From contig JAZQGP010000049.1 of the NCBI GenBank assembly GCA_045540015.1, positions 1-64,000 of the forward strand: 64,000 bases of DNA, given 5' to 3'. Each line of letters begins with the position of its first letter. Within the stretch, counting starts at the first letter, position 1. Position numbers and translations under genes: made by a program. Source of the DNA: UMGS1387 sp045540015 (GTDB lineage Bacteria; Bacillota; Clostridia; Oscillospirales; CAG-382). Below the pieces are notes generated by a model that made no database searches, was not told the origin of the DNA, and saw only the letters and a list, made by a program, of their open reading frames with translations. Below, piece after piece: positions 7,875 to 16,904 of this stretch.

Positions 7875-8408
7875 TCACTCAAAATCGTAACCTGTTTTAT
7901 AGGCTTCAAGATTTACGCCGAGCATATCGGCTTTTTTCGCAGGTATTACCTTTTTCATTGCCTTTTCGACAGTTTCCTCATCCATAATATCCGCATGCTT
8001 TACAAGAGCACCGAAAAGAATGATGTTTGAAAGTCCCTTAAAGCCCTTTTCGGAACAAAGCGCTGTTGAAGGAATATAAAACGCATCAACGTCGGTTCTG
8101 TCGCACTTTGCACTGATAAGAGATGAATCAATGTAAATCTGTCCGCCGGGCTTTACGCTGTCCTTATATTTTTCAAAAGAGGGCGCATTCATTGCAATAA
8201 GAATGTCAGGCTTATCAACAATCGGAGAACCGATTTTTTCGTCGCCAAGTATAACGCTGCAGTTTGCCGTACCGCCTCTCATTTCGGGACCGTACGAAGG
8301 AAGCCAGCTTACCTCCTTGTTTTCTATAAGGCCTGCATATGCAAGCAGCTTTCCGAGAAAGAGAACGCCCTGTCCGCCAAAGCCTGCAATAAGAATCTGC
8401 TTATTCAT
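7875..8408 (-). CDS. 2-oxoacid:ferredoxin oxidoreductase, gamma subunit
   Basis: A 177-residue gamma subunit with the family start QILIAGFGGQGVLFLGKLLAYA and the SYGPEMRGGTANCSVI motif. With the beta, alpha and delta subunits encoded just upstream it forms an enzyme that converts a 2-oxoacid, CoA and oxidised ferredoxin to acyl-CoA, CO2 and reduced ferredoxin, or the reverse. The gene begins 5 bases after the beta gene. Confidence 0.9.
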   Translation of the reverse strand: MNKQILIAGFGGQGVLFLGKLLAYAGLIENKEVSWLPSYGPEMRGGTANCSVILGDEKIGSPIVDKPDILIAMNAPSFEKYKDSVKPGGQIYIDSSLISAKCDRTDVDAFYIPSTALCSEKGFKGLSNIILFGALVKHADIMDEETVEKAMKKVIPAKKADMLGVNLEAYKTGYDFE

Positions 8409-8413
8409 AATGC

Positions 8414-9166
8414 TTATTCTCCTTTCTCCTCTGCGTACTTATCCTTATAAACACCGAGCGGGTAATAAGGAATCATGTTTTCTTCAAGCCAGGTAAGTGC
8501 CTGCTCGGGAGACTTGCCCCAGTTTGTAGGACAGGTTGAGAGAACTTCTACAAGAGAAAATCCCTTACCCTCAATCTGATTCTGGAATGCCTTCTTAATG
8601 GCAGCCTTAGCTTTCTTTATGTTCTTTACGTTATTAACCGCAACTCTTTCAAGATAGGCAGCGCCGTCAATCTGCGAGAGAAGCTCGCACACCTTTACGG
8701 GATATCCAACCGTATTTACGTCTCTGCCGTAGGGAGATGTCTGAGTGACTTGTCCCGGAAGAGTGGTAGGCGCCATCTGACCGCCTGTCATACCGTAAAT
8801 TGCGTTATTTACGAAAATTACAGTTATATTTTCGCCTCTTGCGGCACTGTGAACGGTTTCCGCAGTACCGATAGCTGCAAGGTCACCGTCACCCTGATAT
8901 GTAAATACAATGTTGTTTGCATCCGAGCGCTTAACGCCTGTTGCAACGGCAGGAGCACGTCCGTGAGCCGCCTGAACCATGTCGCAGTTAAAATAGTTAT
9001 ATGCAAATACCGAGCATCCAACGGGAGCAACACCAATTGCTCTTCCGCGGACACCAAGCTCGTCAATAGCTTCTGCCACAAGTCTGTGAATAATTCCGTG
9101 AGTACAGCCGGGACAGTAATGCAGCGGTGCATCTGTCAGCGCCTTCGGCTTTTCAAATACTGTCAT
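8414..9166 (-). CDS. 2-oxoacid:ferredoxin oxidoreductase, beta (thiamine-diphosphate) subunit
   Basis: A 250-residue beta subunit. It has the CPGCTHG cluster/TPP-domain start, the GDGDLAAIGTAETVH segment and VNNAIYGMTGGQMAPTT, which bind thiamine diphosphate and Mg2+. Its start codon shares one base with the alpha stop (TAATG), so the two are translationally coupled. The subunit make-up (alpha and beta separate, plus gamma and a small ferredoxin) fits the branched-chain/2-oxoglutarate (Vor/Kor) type rather than fused pyruvate:ferredoxin oxidoreductase. The exact 2-oxoacid is not certain. Confidence 0.9.
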   Translation of the reverse strand: MTVFEKPKALTDAPLHYCPGCTHGIIHRLVAEAIDELGVRGRAIGVAPVGCSVFAYNYFNCDMVQAAHGRAPAVATGVKRSDANNIVFTYQGDGDLAAIGTAETVHSAARGENITVIFVNNAIYGMTGGQMAPTTLPGQVTQTSPYGRDVNTVGYPVKVCELLSQIDGAAYLERVAVNNVKNIKKAKAAIKKAFQNQIEGKGFSLVEVLSTCPTNWGKSPEQALTWLEENMIPYYPLGVYKDKYAEEKGE

Positions 9167-10236
9167 TATACGTTACCTCCGATTTTTGAAGCTTCCATAA
9201 TCTTGTCCATTACGTTTTCGGTTGTAGGAATCATTCCTCCGCTTCTTGAGCAGAGAAGAACCTCTCTCTTACAGCTTGTTGCAAGCTTTACGTCTTCAAT
9301 CATTTGTCCCATGCTAAGCTCAACAGAAACAAAAGCCTTCACCTTGTCTGCTGCCTTTGCAAGTACTTTTGTCGGGAACGGCCAGAGTGTAATAGGTCTT
9401 ATCATACCAACCTTAATTCCCATCTTTCTTGCTTCATCTATTGCATTCTGCGAAACACGAGCCGCAACACCGAATGCAACAATACAAATCTCAGCATCGT
9501 CCATCATGTATTCTTCATACATAACTTCGTTTTCTTCGATAATCTTGTATCTTGCGTATCTTTCGTTGTTGGAAACTTCAAGCTCATCAGGCTTTAAGAA
9601 CAGGGAGTTTACAATGTTGGGTTCTCTCTCACACTTAGTTCCCGTAAGTGCCCAGGGCTTATCGTACTTCTTCTGCTGACCGTAATCAAGAGAAACAGGC
9701 TCCATCATCTGTCCCATTGTACCGTCGGCAAGAATCATAGCCGTCATTCTGTATTTATCGGCAAGGTCAAAGCCCTTTACCGTAAGGTCAGCCATTTCCT
9801 GAACGGAAGCGGGAGCGAGAACTATCATGTGATAATCTCCGTGTCCGCCGCCGCGGGTTGCCTGGAAATAGTCAGACTGAGAAGGCTGAATCCCGCCAAG
9901 ACCGGGGCCGCCTCTCTGAACGTTTACAACAAGTGCGGGCAAATCACAGCCTGCAAGATAGGAAAGTCCTTCCGATTTGAGAGAAATTCCGGGGCTTGAT
10001 GAGCTTGTCATAACACGCTTACCTGTAGACGCAACGCCGATAACCATATTAATCGCCGCAACTTCACTTTCAGCCTGCAAGAACACGCCTCCGTCAATCT
10101 TGGGAAGTCTCTTTGACATGTATGCCGCAACCTCTGTCTGAGGTGTAATCGGATAGCCGAAGTAATGACGGCAGCCTGCCATAATAGCAGCCTCAGCCAG
10201 AACCTCGTTACCCTTCATAAGTACCTTTTCCTGCAT
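9166..10236 (-). CDS. 2-oxoacid:ferredoxin oxidoreductase, alpha subunit (VorB-like)
   Basis: A 356-residue alpha subunit with YFGYPITPQTEVA near the N terminus, QAESEVAAINMVIGVA and the MTSSSSPGISLKSEGLSYLAG motif typical of VorB/KorA. The start at 10236 is chosen because AAGGGG stands upstream of that ATG; an extension to 10263 would overlap the ferredoxin gene and lacks a ribosome site. Closeness to ilvE supports branched-chain 2-oxoacids (2-oxoisovalerate type) as substrates, but 2-oxoglutarate or aryl pyruvates remain possible. Confidence 0.88.
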   Translation of the reverse strand: MQEKVLMKGNEVLAEAAIMAGCRHYFGYPITPQTEVAAYMSKRLPKIDGGVFLQAESEVAAINMVIGVASTGKRVMTSSSSPGISLKSEGLSYLAGCDLPALVVNVQRGGPGLGGIQPSQSDYFQATRGGGHGDYHMIVLAPASVQEMADLTVKGFDLADKYRMTAMILADGTMGQMMEPVSLDYGQQKKYDKPWALTGTKCEREPNIVNSLFLKPDELEVSNNERYARYKIIEENEVMYEEYMMDDAEICIVAFGVAARVSQNAIDEARKMGIKVGMIRPITLWPFPTKVLAKAADKVKAFVSVELSMGQMIEDVKLATSCKREVLLCSRSGGMIPTTENVMDKIMEASKIGGNV

Positions 10237-10252
10237 TATCTTATTTCCCCTT

Positions 10253-10456
10253 TCACTTTTCAACCGTAATTACGCAGTCGGGACACATGGTTGCACAGAA
10301 AGCACAGCCTATGCACTTATCCTGTTCGATAACTCCTGCAGGATGATATCCCTTGCTGTTAAGCTTATCCTGAAGAACAACTATTTTCTTAGGACATGCA
10401 GACACGCAGAGTCCGCAGCCTTTACAAAGTTCTTCCTTAAATGTAGTTTTTGCCAT
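10253..10456 (-). CDS. 2-oxoacid:ferredoxin oxidoreductase, delta subunit (2[4Fe-4S] ferredoxin)
   Basis: A 67-residue ferredoxin-like subunit with two classic cluster motifs, CKGCGLCVSACP and CIGCAFCATMCP, each binding one [4Fe-4S] cluster. It passes electrons between the TPP subunit and free ferredoxin. It is the first-transcribed of the four oxidoreductase genes, 21 bases after the P-loop ATPase gene. Confidence 0.92.
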   Translation of the reverse strand: MAKTTFKEELCKGCGLCVSACPKKIVVLQDKLNSKGYHPAGVIEQDKCIGCAFCATMCPDCVITVEK

Positions 10457-10477
10457 TTTATGTAATTCCTCCTAAAA

Positions 10478-11143
10478 TCAGGTTTGCTTTACAAATATAT
10501 CAATCGGGAACATATTCGGTATATTTTCACCCGCAAGTTTTTCGGCAACATCGCGCTTTACGCTTGTAAGGTAAATTTCAAGTCCCGTCATTTCCGATAC
10601 TGCCTTTGCATATTCAAGGCTTTCAAGCACCGTTTCTTCGGTTGTTTCATCGCCGAGATTTGAGTTGTTGACAATTCCCGTAAACTTTATTCCGCTTGCA
10701 CACTCAATTTCCCTCATCACTTCAATTGTATCTTCGGGAGTTTTGGTAAGAAAGCGGTACTTGTTTATGACAAACAGCATTTCATAGCTATCTTCCTCTA
10801 AAAGTGCATCTCTGTATCTTCCGAGTGCAAGTGCGCCTCTGTCATCACCGCCCACATCAAACACCGCATATGTGTCCTTTTCGGTCACAAGTGCATAGGC
10901 TTCTGCAGGAAGTGCGGGAGTATCGACGTTTGTTCCTGCATAGGGCGAAGAAACAAGTCTTATTCCGCTCTTTTCAAGAATATCGGATGCGTCCTTTGTA
11001 CGGAAATACGGGTTTACTATATCAAGGTCGGCAATCGAAGTTTTGCCGCTTTGCTTTAAAAACAGTGCATAGTTTACGGCAACATTTGTTTTTCCGCTGC
11101 CGTAGTGACCTGCGAAAATATACGCTCGCTTTTTTACGCTCAT
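10478..11143 (-). CDS. P-loop ATPase of the ParA/MinD/CobQ type
   Basis: A 221-residue NTPase with the Walker A AGHYGSGKTNVAVNYA (about residue 11) and a FDVGGDDRG segment in the Walker B/switch position. It belongs to the SIMIBI class but lacks the usual KGGxGK signature lysine, so it is not an ordinary partition protein. Its start overlaps the ilvE stop by 4 bases (ATGA), and the ferredoxin gene follows. A role in assembling or loading the iron-sulfur enzyme is a plausible guess from position only. Confidence 0.7.
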   Translation of the reverse strand: MSVKKRAYIFAGHYGSGKTNVAVNYALFLKQSGKTSIADLDIVNPYFRTKDASDILEKSGIRLVSSPYAGTNVDTPALPAEAYALVTEKDTYAVFDVGGDDRGALALGRYRDALLEEDSYEMLFVINKYRFLTKTPEDTIEVMREIECASGIKFTGIVNNSNLGDETTEETVLESLEYAKAVSEMTGLEIYLTSVKRDVAEKLAGENIPNMFPIDIFVKQT

Positions 11144-12198
11144 ATTTTAACAATCCAGCCGTATTCGTCAGGCTTCTTACCCCACTGAATACCTGTAAGA
11201 GTATCATAAAGCTCTTGAGTTACAGCACCGATTTCGTTGTTGTTGATTGTATAAACGTCATCGCCGTATGCAAGCTTTCCGATAGGCGAAACAACAGCAG
11301 CCGTACCGCAGCCCCATGCTTCTTCAAGAGTGCCGTTTTTCATAGCTTCTACAAGCTCGTCAACCGAGAGGAGTCTTTCGGAAACCTTATAGCCCTTGTT
11401 TTTGAGAAGCTCGATGCATGACTTTCTTGTGATACCGGGAAGGATTGAGCCTGTGAGTGCAGGAGTTACAACCTCACCTGCAATCTTGAACATAACGTTC
11501 ATAGCGCCAACCTCTTCAATATACTTTCTTTCAACACCGTCAAGCCAGAGAACCTGTGTATAGCCCTTCTGTTCAGCCTTTGCACCTGCTCTGTTTGCAG
11601 CTGCATAGTTACCGCCGCACTTAGCGTAGCCTGTACCGCCTCTTACTGCTCTTACATCGTCCTTTTCAATCATAATCTTAACAGGGTTAATGCCCTCTGC
11701 ATAGTAGCTTCCGCTGGGGGAAGCGATAATTACAAATCTTGTGTTCTGTATTCCGTGAACACCGAGAGCTTCGTCGTTACCGAACATGAAAGGTCGCAGA
11801 TACAGCGATTCGCCCTCTCCGTGAGGAACCCATTCTTCTTCAAGCTTTACAAAAGTAGTAATAGCTTCAAGCATCATTTCCTCGGGCATTGTGGGAAGCT
11901 GAAGTCTGTCGGCAGAGTTGTTCATTCTTCTTACATTTTCAATAGGTCTGAAAAGCTGAACCGTGCCGTCTGCTGTTCTGTAAGCCTTAAGGCCTTCAAA
12001 AATTTCCGCACCGTAGTGGAAAACAGTTGAAGCAGGATGAAGAGACATGTTTCCAAAGGGTACGATTCTTGCATCATACCAGCCTTTTCCTACTGTATAG
12101 TCCATAATAAACATATGGTCTGTAAAGAGCTTTCCGAAGCCGAGATTTTGTGTAGGCTTAACCTTGGGCTCGGTTGTTTTTGTAATCTTGATATCCAT
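11140..12198 (-). CDS. ilvE: Branched-chain amino acid aminotransferase
   Basis: A 352-residue fold-type IV PLP transaminase that interconverts valine, leucine and isoleucine with their 2-oxoacids. Seen are FHYGAEIFEGLKAYR, RPIENVRRMNNSA, YLRPFMFG, the KCGGNYAAANRAGAKAEQKG region and EVGAMNVMF. Length and motifs fit the eukaryote-like/BCAT-2 form common in Firmicutes. It is placed so that its products feed, or are fed by, the neighbouring 2-oxoacid oxidoreductase. Confidence 0.95.
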   Translation of the reverse strand: MDIKITKTTEPKVKPTQNLGFGKLFTDHMFIMDYTVGKGWYDARIVPFGNMSLHPASTVFHYGAEIFEGLKAYRTADGTVQLFRPIENVRRMNNSADRLQLPTMPEEMMLEAITTFVKLEEEWVPHGEGESLYLRPFMFGNDEALGVHGIQNTRFVIIASPSGSYYAEGINPVKIMIEKDDVRAVRGGTGYAKCGGNYAAANRAGAKAEQKGYTQVLWLDGVERKYIEEVGAMNVMFKIAGEVVTPALTGSILPGITRKSCIELLKNKGYKVSERLLSVDELVEAMKNGTLEEAWGCGTAAVVSPIGKLAYGDDVYTINNNEIGAVTQELYDTLTGIQWGKKPDEYGWIVKI

Positions 12199-12218
12199 TT
12201 TTATATCTCCTTAAAAAC

Positions 12219-13133
12219 TTAAATTTGACTGATGTCATAAGGCGTTGTCTGGTAAACATAATAGTTGAGCCAGTTTGAATATATAAGACTTGCAGAAGAA
12301 CGCCATGTGCACGGCGGCTCTTTTGTGTCGTCATCATTCGGGAAATAGTTTTCGGGAATCTGTATTTCAAGTCCCGCATTCTTATCTCTGAAATATTCCT
12401 TTTTCAAGGTGTCGTTATCATATTCGGAGTGTCCCGTTATGAAAAACTGCTTTCCGTTATCTGTTGCAACCGCATAAACGCCTGCTTTTTCCGAAGTTGA
12501 AAGTATTCTGAGCTCCGGAACCTTTTCTATATCCTCGCGGTATATTGTTGTATGTCTTGAATGAGGAACAAGAAACTCATCGTCAAAGCCGCGGAAGAGC
12601 ATGCTTGTTTTTCTCTCGACCGTGTGCTTGAACACTCCGAACATCTTTGCATCAAGCGGATACTTTTTTACTCCGTAATGATAATAAAGTGCAGCCTGTG
12701 CACCCCAGCAGATGTGGAAGGTGCTGTGAACATTTGTCTTTGTCCACTCCATTATCTCGCAAAGCTCTTCCCAATAGTCAACCTCTTCAAATTCCATCTT
12801 TTCAACAGGAGCACCCGTTATAATCATTCCGTCAAACTTCCTGTGCTTCACATCGTCAAAATGCTTGTAGAAGGTCTGCAGATGCGACATTGAGGTATTT
12901 TTTGAATTATGGGTTTTTGTGCAAATAAACTCCATTTCCACTTGTAAAGGTGTATTTCCGAGAAGTCTTGCAAGCTGGGTTTCGGTATCAATCTTCAGCG
13001 GCATAAGATTCAGAAGAAGAAGCTGAAGCGGACGTATGTCCTGTGTCATGGCACGCGTTTCGGTCATGACAAAAATGTTCTCCTCACTAAGTGTTTTTAC
13101 CGCAGGAAGTTCGTTTGGTATTTTTATCGGCAT
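12219..13133 (-). CDS. metA: Homoserine O-acetyltransferase (MetA family)
   Basis: A 304-residue MetA-family acyltransferase catalysing the committed step of methionine synthesis. The nucleophile is Cys142 in HICWGAQAAL. Position 111 is Glu (TGAPVE). Glu at this site has been linked experimentally to acetyl-CoA use, while Gly gives succinyl-CoA use as in E. coli, so this should make O-acetylhomoserine despite the common annotation as succinyltransferase. That agrees with the OAH sulfhydrylase encoded 12 bases upstream. Confidence 0.93.
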   Translation of the reverse strand: MPIKIPNELPAVKTLSEENIFVMTETRAMTQDIRPLQLLLLNLMPLKIDTETQLARLLGNTPLQVEMEFICTKTHNSKNTSMSHLQTFYKHFDDVKHRKFDGMIITGAPVEKMEFEEVDYWEELCEIMEWTKTNVHSTFHICWGAQAALYYHYGVKKYPLDAKMFGVFKHTVERKTSMLFRGFDDEFLVPHSRHTTIYREDIEKVPELRILSTSEKAGVYAVATDNGKQFFITGHSEYDNDTLKKEYFRDKNAGLEIQIPENYFPNDDDTKEPPCTWRSSASLIYSNWLNYYVYQTTPYDISQI

Positions 13134-13145
13134 TATGTCCTCCGT

Positions 13146-14426
13146 TTAGTCCTCAAGAGCTTGTCTTAAGTCTTCTATAATGTCGTCGGTATTCTCAATA
13201 CCGCAGGAAAATCTGATTGTGTTGGGGCTGATTCCGCAGCTGTACAGCTCTTCGTCGGTCATCTGTCTGTGAGTTGCACTTGCAGGATGAAGAACGCAGG
13301 AATGTGCATCAGCAACATGAGTTGCGATAATTGCAATTTTAAGCTTCTTCATAAACTTTTCCGCATCTTCTCTTGTGCCTGCAATTTCAAAGCTTACAAC
13401 ACCGCATGAGCCGTTCGGAAGATACTTCTTTGCAAGCTCGTGGTACTTATCGCCCTCAAGTCCGCAGTAGCTTACGCTCTGTACCTTCTTGTGAGCGCTT
13501 AAAAACTCTGCAACTGCCTGAGCGTTTTCGCAGTGGCGCTTCATTCTTACATGAAGGCTCTCAAGTCCGACATTTACAAGGTATGCGTTCTGAGGTGACT
13601 GAATCGAGCCAAGGTCACGCATGAGCTGTGCTGTTGCCTTTGTGATATATGCGCCCTCTATACCGAATTTTTCGGTGTAGGTAATGCCGTGGTAGCTTGC
13701 ATCGGGTGTGCAAAGACCGGGGAATTTTTCAGGATACTTTGTCCAGTCAAATTTACCCGAATCAACAATACATCCGCCGACACCCGAACCGTGTCCGTCC
13801 ATATACTTTGTTGTCGAGTGTGTTACAATGTCCGCACCAAACTCAAACGGACGGCAATTTACGGGAGTTGCAAAGGTGTTATCTATAATCAGAGGCACGC
13901 CGTGCTTATGTGCAAAGGAAGCAAATCTTTCAATGTCAAGAACAACAAGCGACGGGTTTGCAATAGTTTCGGCAAATACTGCCTTTGTATTTTCTTTAAA
14001 AGCCGCCTCAAATTCCTCGTCTGAGCAATCGGGAGAAATAAATGTAAATTCAATTCCCATTCTCTTCATCGTTACGGCAAAGAGATTATATGTTCCGCCG
14101 TAAATGCAGGAGGAGCATACAACATGGTCGCCGCAGGAAGCGATGTTGAACACGCTGTAGAAGGACGCTGCCTGACCTGAGGAGGTGAGCATTGCAGCAG
14201 TTCCGCCCTCAAGCTCACAGATTTTTGCTGCAACGTTATCGTTTGTCGGATTCTGCAGTCTTGAATAAAAATATCCGCTTGCTTCAAGGTCAAAGAGCTT
14301 TGCCATATCTTCACTTGTGTTATACTTGAAGGTTGTGCTCTGAACAATCGGAACCTGTCTTGGTTCTCCGTTACCGGGCTTGTATCCGCCCTGTACGCAT
14401 TTTGTTTCTATTCTGTAATCACTCAT
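13146..14426 (-). CDS. metY: O-acetylhomoserine sulfhydrylase
   Basis: A 426-residue Cys/Met-metabolism PLP enzyme that makes homocysteine from O-acetylhomoserine and sulfide. The N-terminal QVPIVQSTTFKYNT, YSRLQNPTND, and the PLP lysine in THSTTKYMDGHGSGVGG are clear. The ~420-residue length and the insert before the C-terminal domain are typical of MetY rather than MetB/MetC. With the downstream acetyl-type metA it completes direct sulfhydrylation to homocysteine. Confidence 0.94.
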   Translation of the reverse strand: MSDYRIETKCVQGGYKPGNGEPRQVPIVQSTTFKYNTSEDMAKLFDLEASGYFYSRLQNPTNDNVAAKICELEGGTAAMLTSSGQAASFYSVFNIASCGDHVVCSSCIYGGTYNLFAVTMKRMGIEFTFISPDCSDEEFEAAFKENTKAVFAETIANPSLVVLDIERFASFAHKHGVPLIIDNTFATPVNCRPFEFGADIVTHSTTKYMDGHGSGVGGCIVDSGKFDWTKYPEKFPGLCTPDASYHGITYTEKFGIEGAYITKATAQLMRDLGSIQSPQNAYLVNVGLESLHVRMKRHCENAQAVAEFLSAHKKVQSVSYCGLEGDKYHELAKKYLPNGSCGVVSFEIAGTREDAEKFMKKLKIAIIATHVADAHSCVLHPASATHRQMTDEELYSCGISPNTIRFSCGIENTDDIIEDLRQALED

Positions 14427-14447
14427 TGTTATACCTCTTTTCCGATA

Positions 14448-16904
14448 TTATTCTGTGACTATGCCTTGAGTCTTTTTGATTCCAAGTCTCTCAACTGCAT
14501 CCTCACGCATTTTATATTTAAGTATTTTACCTGCCGCATTCATAGGGAACTTGTCAACAAAATCAAAGTATCTGGGACATTTGTGCTTTGCGGCACGCGA
14601 GAGCATATATTCGCGAAGCTGCTTTTCGTCGAGGCTTTCGCCCTCTTTTACTATAACACACGCCATAATTTCTTCGCCGTACTGCTCGTCGGGAATACCG
14701 ATAACCTGTACGTCCCTGACAGAGGGGTGCGTATAAATAATTTCTTCTATTTCCTTGGGGTAAATATTTTCACCGCCGCGGATAATCATATCTTTAAGTC
14801 TGCCGGTTATGCGGTAGTTGCCTTCGGGTGTACGCACTGCAATATCACCCGTATGCAGCCAGCCTTCCTTGTCAATTGCGGACGCTGTTGCCTTTGGCAT
14901 CTTGTAGTAGCCCTTCATTATATTATAGCCTCGTGCTACAAATTCTCCGGGTGTATCGTCGGGCAAATCAAGTCCCGTTTCGGGGTCTACTATCTTACAT
15001 TCAATTTCGGGAAGCGGACGACCAACCGTTGCAACACGAACATCAACAGGATCATCAGTTGAACTCATTGTACATCCGGGTGAGCTTTCTGTCTGTCCGA
15101 ACACGATTGTAATTTCTTTCATGTTCATTTTCTCGATAACCTGATTCATTATCGCCTCAGGACAGGGAGAACCTGCCATAATACCCGTTCTCATGTGAGA
15201 AAAGTCTGTCTTGTCAAAATCCTCATGCTCAAGCATTGCAATAAACATCGTGGGAACGCCGTGAAAGGCAGTTATCTTCTCCTGGTTTACGCAAGCAAGC
15301 GAGCTTTTGGGTGAAAAATACGGTATCGGACACATTGTCGAAGAGTGCGTCATGGCTGCCGTCATTGCAAGAACCATTCCAAAGCAATGGAACATCGGAA
15401 CCTGTATCATCATGCGGTCGGCAGTTGAAAGATCCATTCTGTCACCGATGCATTTACCGTTGTTTACAACATTGTAATGTGTAAGCATAACGCCTTTGGG
15501 GAATCCTGTTGTACCCGAAGTGTACTGCATATTGCACACGTTATGTATATCAACGTTATTTGCCATGAATCTTACTTCGTCATCCGAAATTTTCTTTCCG
15601 AGTGTCAAAGCCTTATTCCATTCAAGACATCCCTTCATTTCAAAGCCGACCGTTACGATGTTTCTCAGGAACGGAAGACGCTTTGCATGAAGCGGAGCTT
15701 CATCGGGTTTCGAATCAATTTCGGGACAAAGCTCATGCATAATCTGTGCATAATTTGAATCTTTAAATCCTTCTGTCAGAATAACCGTATGTGTATCCGA
15801 CTGTCGAAGCAGGTATTCTGCCTCATGAATTTTATATGCGGTATTCATGCTGACAAGAACAGCACCGATTTTGGTTGTTGCCCAGAAGGCAATATACCAA
15901 GCCGGAACATTTGTTGCCCAGAGAGCAACGTGACTTCCTTTTCTTACGCCCATTGCAATAAGTGCCTTTGCAAAATCGTCAACGTCATCGCGAAATTCGC
16001 TGTAGGTTCTTGTATAGTCAAGAGTTGTATATTTAAACGCATACTGGTTCGGAAACTCATTTACAAGAGAATCGAGCACCTGCGAAAAAGTCTTTTCAAT
16101 AAGTACGTCCTTTTTCCAGATAAACTGTCCCGTACCTGTCTTGTTCTGATAAAGCGGCTGCTTTGCAAGAGAAGCTGCATCGTACACACTCATAACGCTC
16201 GAGTAATGCGGAAGAACAATATCCGCCTGGCACAGCTCCTTTGGAAGTTCACCCGAAAAAGCGAGCGACACAAATCCGTCGTAGTTTATACTTCTAAGTG
16301 CGCTTACAATATCACCCGTCGGAATACTTCCTTCTCCCATAAGGCAATATCTGCCGTTATCGTCTGAGTCGTTTATTCTCATATGCTTTACAAAAGCACC
16401 TAGGTTTGTAATTGTAGTCTCGGGTGACTCTTTGCTTACTCTCAACGGCTCATGCACACACCATACACAGGCAAGATTGTCACTTGCGTAGCTTTCAAGT
16501 GTAGCTCTGAGCTTTGAAGTGTCGCTGTACACACCTTTTGTTTCAACAAGCAGCACAACCGAGTTCTCCTCGCACATTTCAAGTGCCTGACCGAGAAATG
16601 CGTTATATTCTTCTGAAAGGTAAATGCTGATATACGGGCAGTGCAGCTTTACAGCAGCTTTGATTGCCTTTTCAAGCTCCGAGATTGCACGGGGTGCATC
16701 TGCCGCAGCATCCGCTTCAACGCATATACAGGAAATGTCCTTTTTATCCGCTTTAAGCGAATGATAAAGCTTTGTAAGGGAACCTTCGCCGGGAATAAGA
16801 CTTACGGGAAGCTCAATACCGTCGTATTTATATTCGATTGCCTTGACAAGACTCTCTGTCACTCCAAGCTTCTTAAAGCTTCTGGGTGAAAATGACAGCT
16901 TCAT
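14448..16904 (-). CDS. Fusion: TIM-barrel (sugar isomerase/epimerase-like) + AMP-dependent acyl-CoA ligase
   Basis: An 818-residue fusion. Residues 1 to about 235 look like a xylose-isomerase-type TIM barrel (LLVETKG on a core strand, GEGSIPTGDIVSALRSINYDGF near its end), although the usual final metal-ligand glutamate appears as Phe. Residues from about 265 are a full ANL ligase: MQYTSGTTGFPKGVMLTH P-loop, FGQTESS, GDIAVRTPEGNYRITGR hinge and NAAGKILKYKMRE with the catalytic lysine. The ligase half resembles fatty-acyl-CoA synthases. It overlaps the LeuA-like gene by 4 bases. The substrate and the job of the barrel are unknown. Confidence 0.85.
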   Translation of the reverse strand: MKLSFSPRSFKKLGVTESLVKAIEYKYDGIELPVSLIPGEGSLTKLYHSLKADKKDISCICVEADAAADAPRAISELEKAIKAAVKLHCPYISIYLSEEYNAFLGQALEMCEENSVVLLVETKGVYSDTSKLRATLESYASDNLACVWCVHEPLRVSKESPETTITNLGAFVKHMRINDSDDNGRYCLMGEGSIPTGDIVSALRSINYDGFVSLAFSGELPKELCQADIVLPHYSSVMSVYDAASLAKQPLYQNKTGTGQFIWKKDVLIEKTFSQVLDSLVNEFPNQYAFKYTTLDYTRTYSEFRDDVDDFAKALIAMGVRKGSHVALWATNVPAWYIAFWATTKIGAVLVSMNTAYKIHEAEYLLRQSDTHTVILTEGFKDSNYAQIMHELCPEIDSKPDEAPLHAKRLPFLRNIVTVGFEMKGCLEWNKALTLGKKISDDEVRFMANNVDIHNVCNMQYTSGTTGFPKGVMLTHYNVVNNGKCIGDRMDLSTADRMMIQVPMFHCFGMVLAMTAAMTHSSTMCPIPYFSPKSSLACVNQEKITAFHGVPTMFIAMLEHEDFDKTDFSHMRTGIMAGSPCPEAIMNQVIEKMNMKEITIVFGQTESSPGCTMSSTDDPVDVRVATVGRPLPEIECKIVDPETGLDLPDDTPGEFVARGYNIMKGYYKMPKATASAIDKEGWLHTGDIAVRTPEGNYRITGRLKDMIIRGGENIYPKEIEEIIYTHPSVRDVQVIGIPDEQYGEEIMACVIVKEGESLDEKQLREYMLSRAAKHKCPRYFDFVDKFPMNAAGKILKYKMREDAVERLGIKKTQGIVTE

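Noticed and set aside
8750..9679. A 309-codon plus-strand frame across the oxidoreductase alpha and beta genes
   Set aside because: It crosses two well-defined genes on the other strand and has low-complexity Ser/Cys composition.
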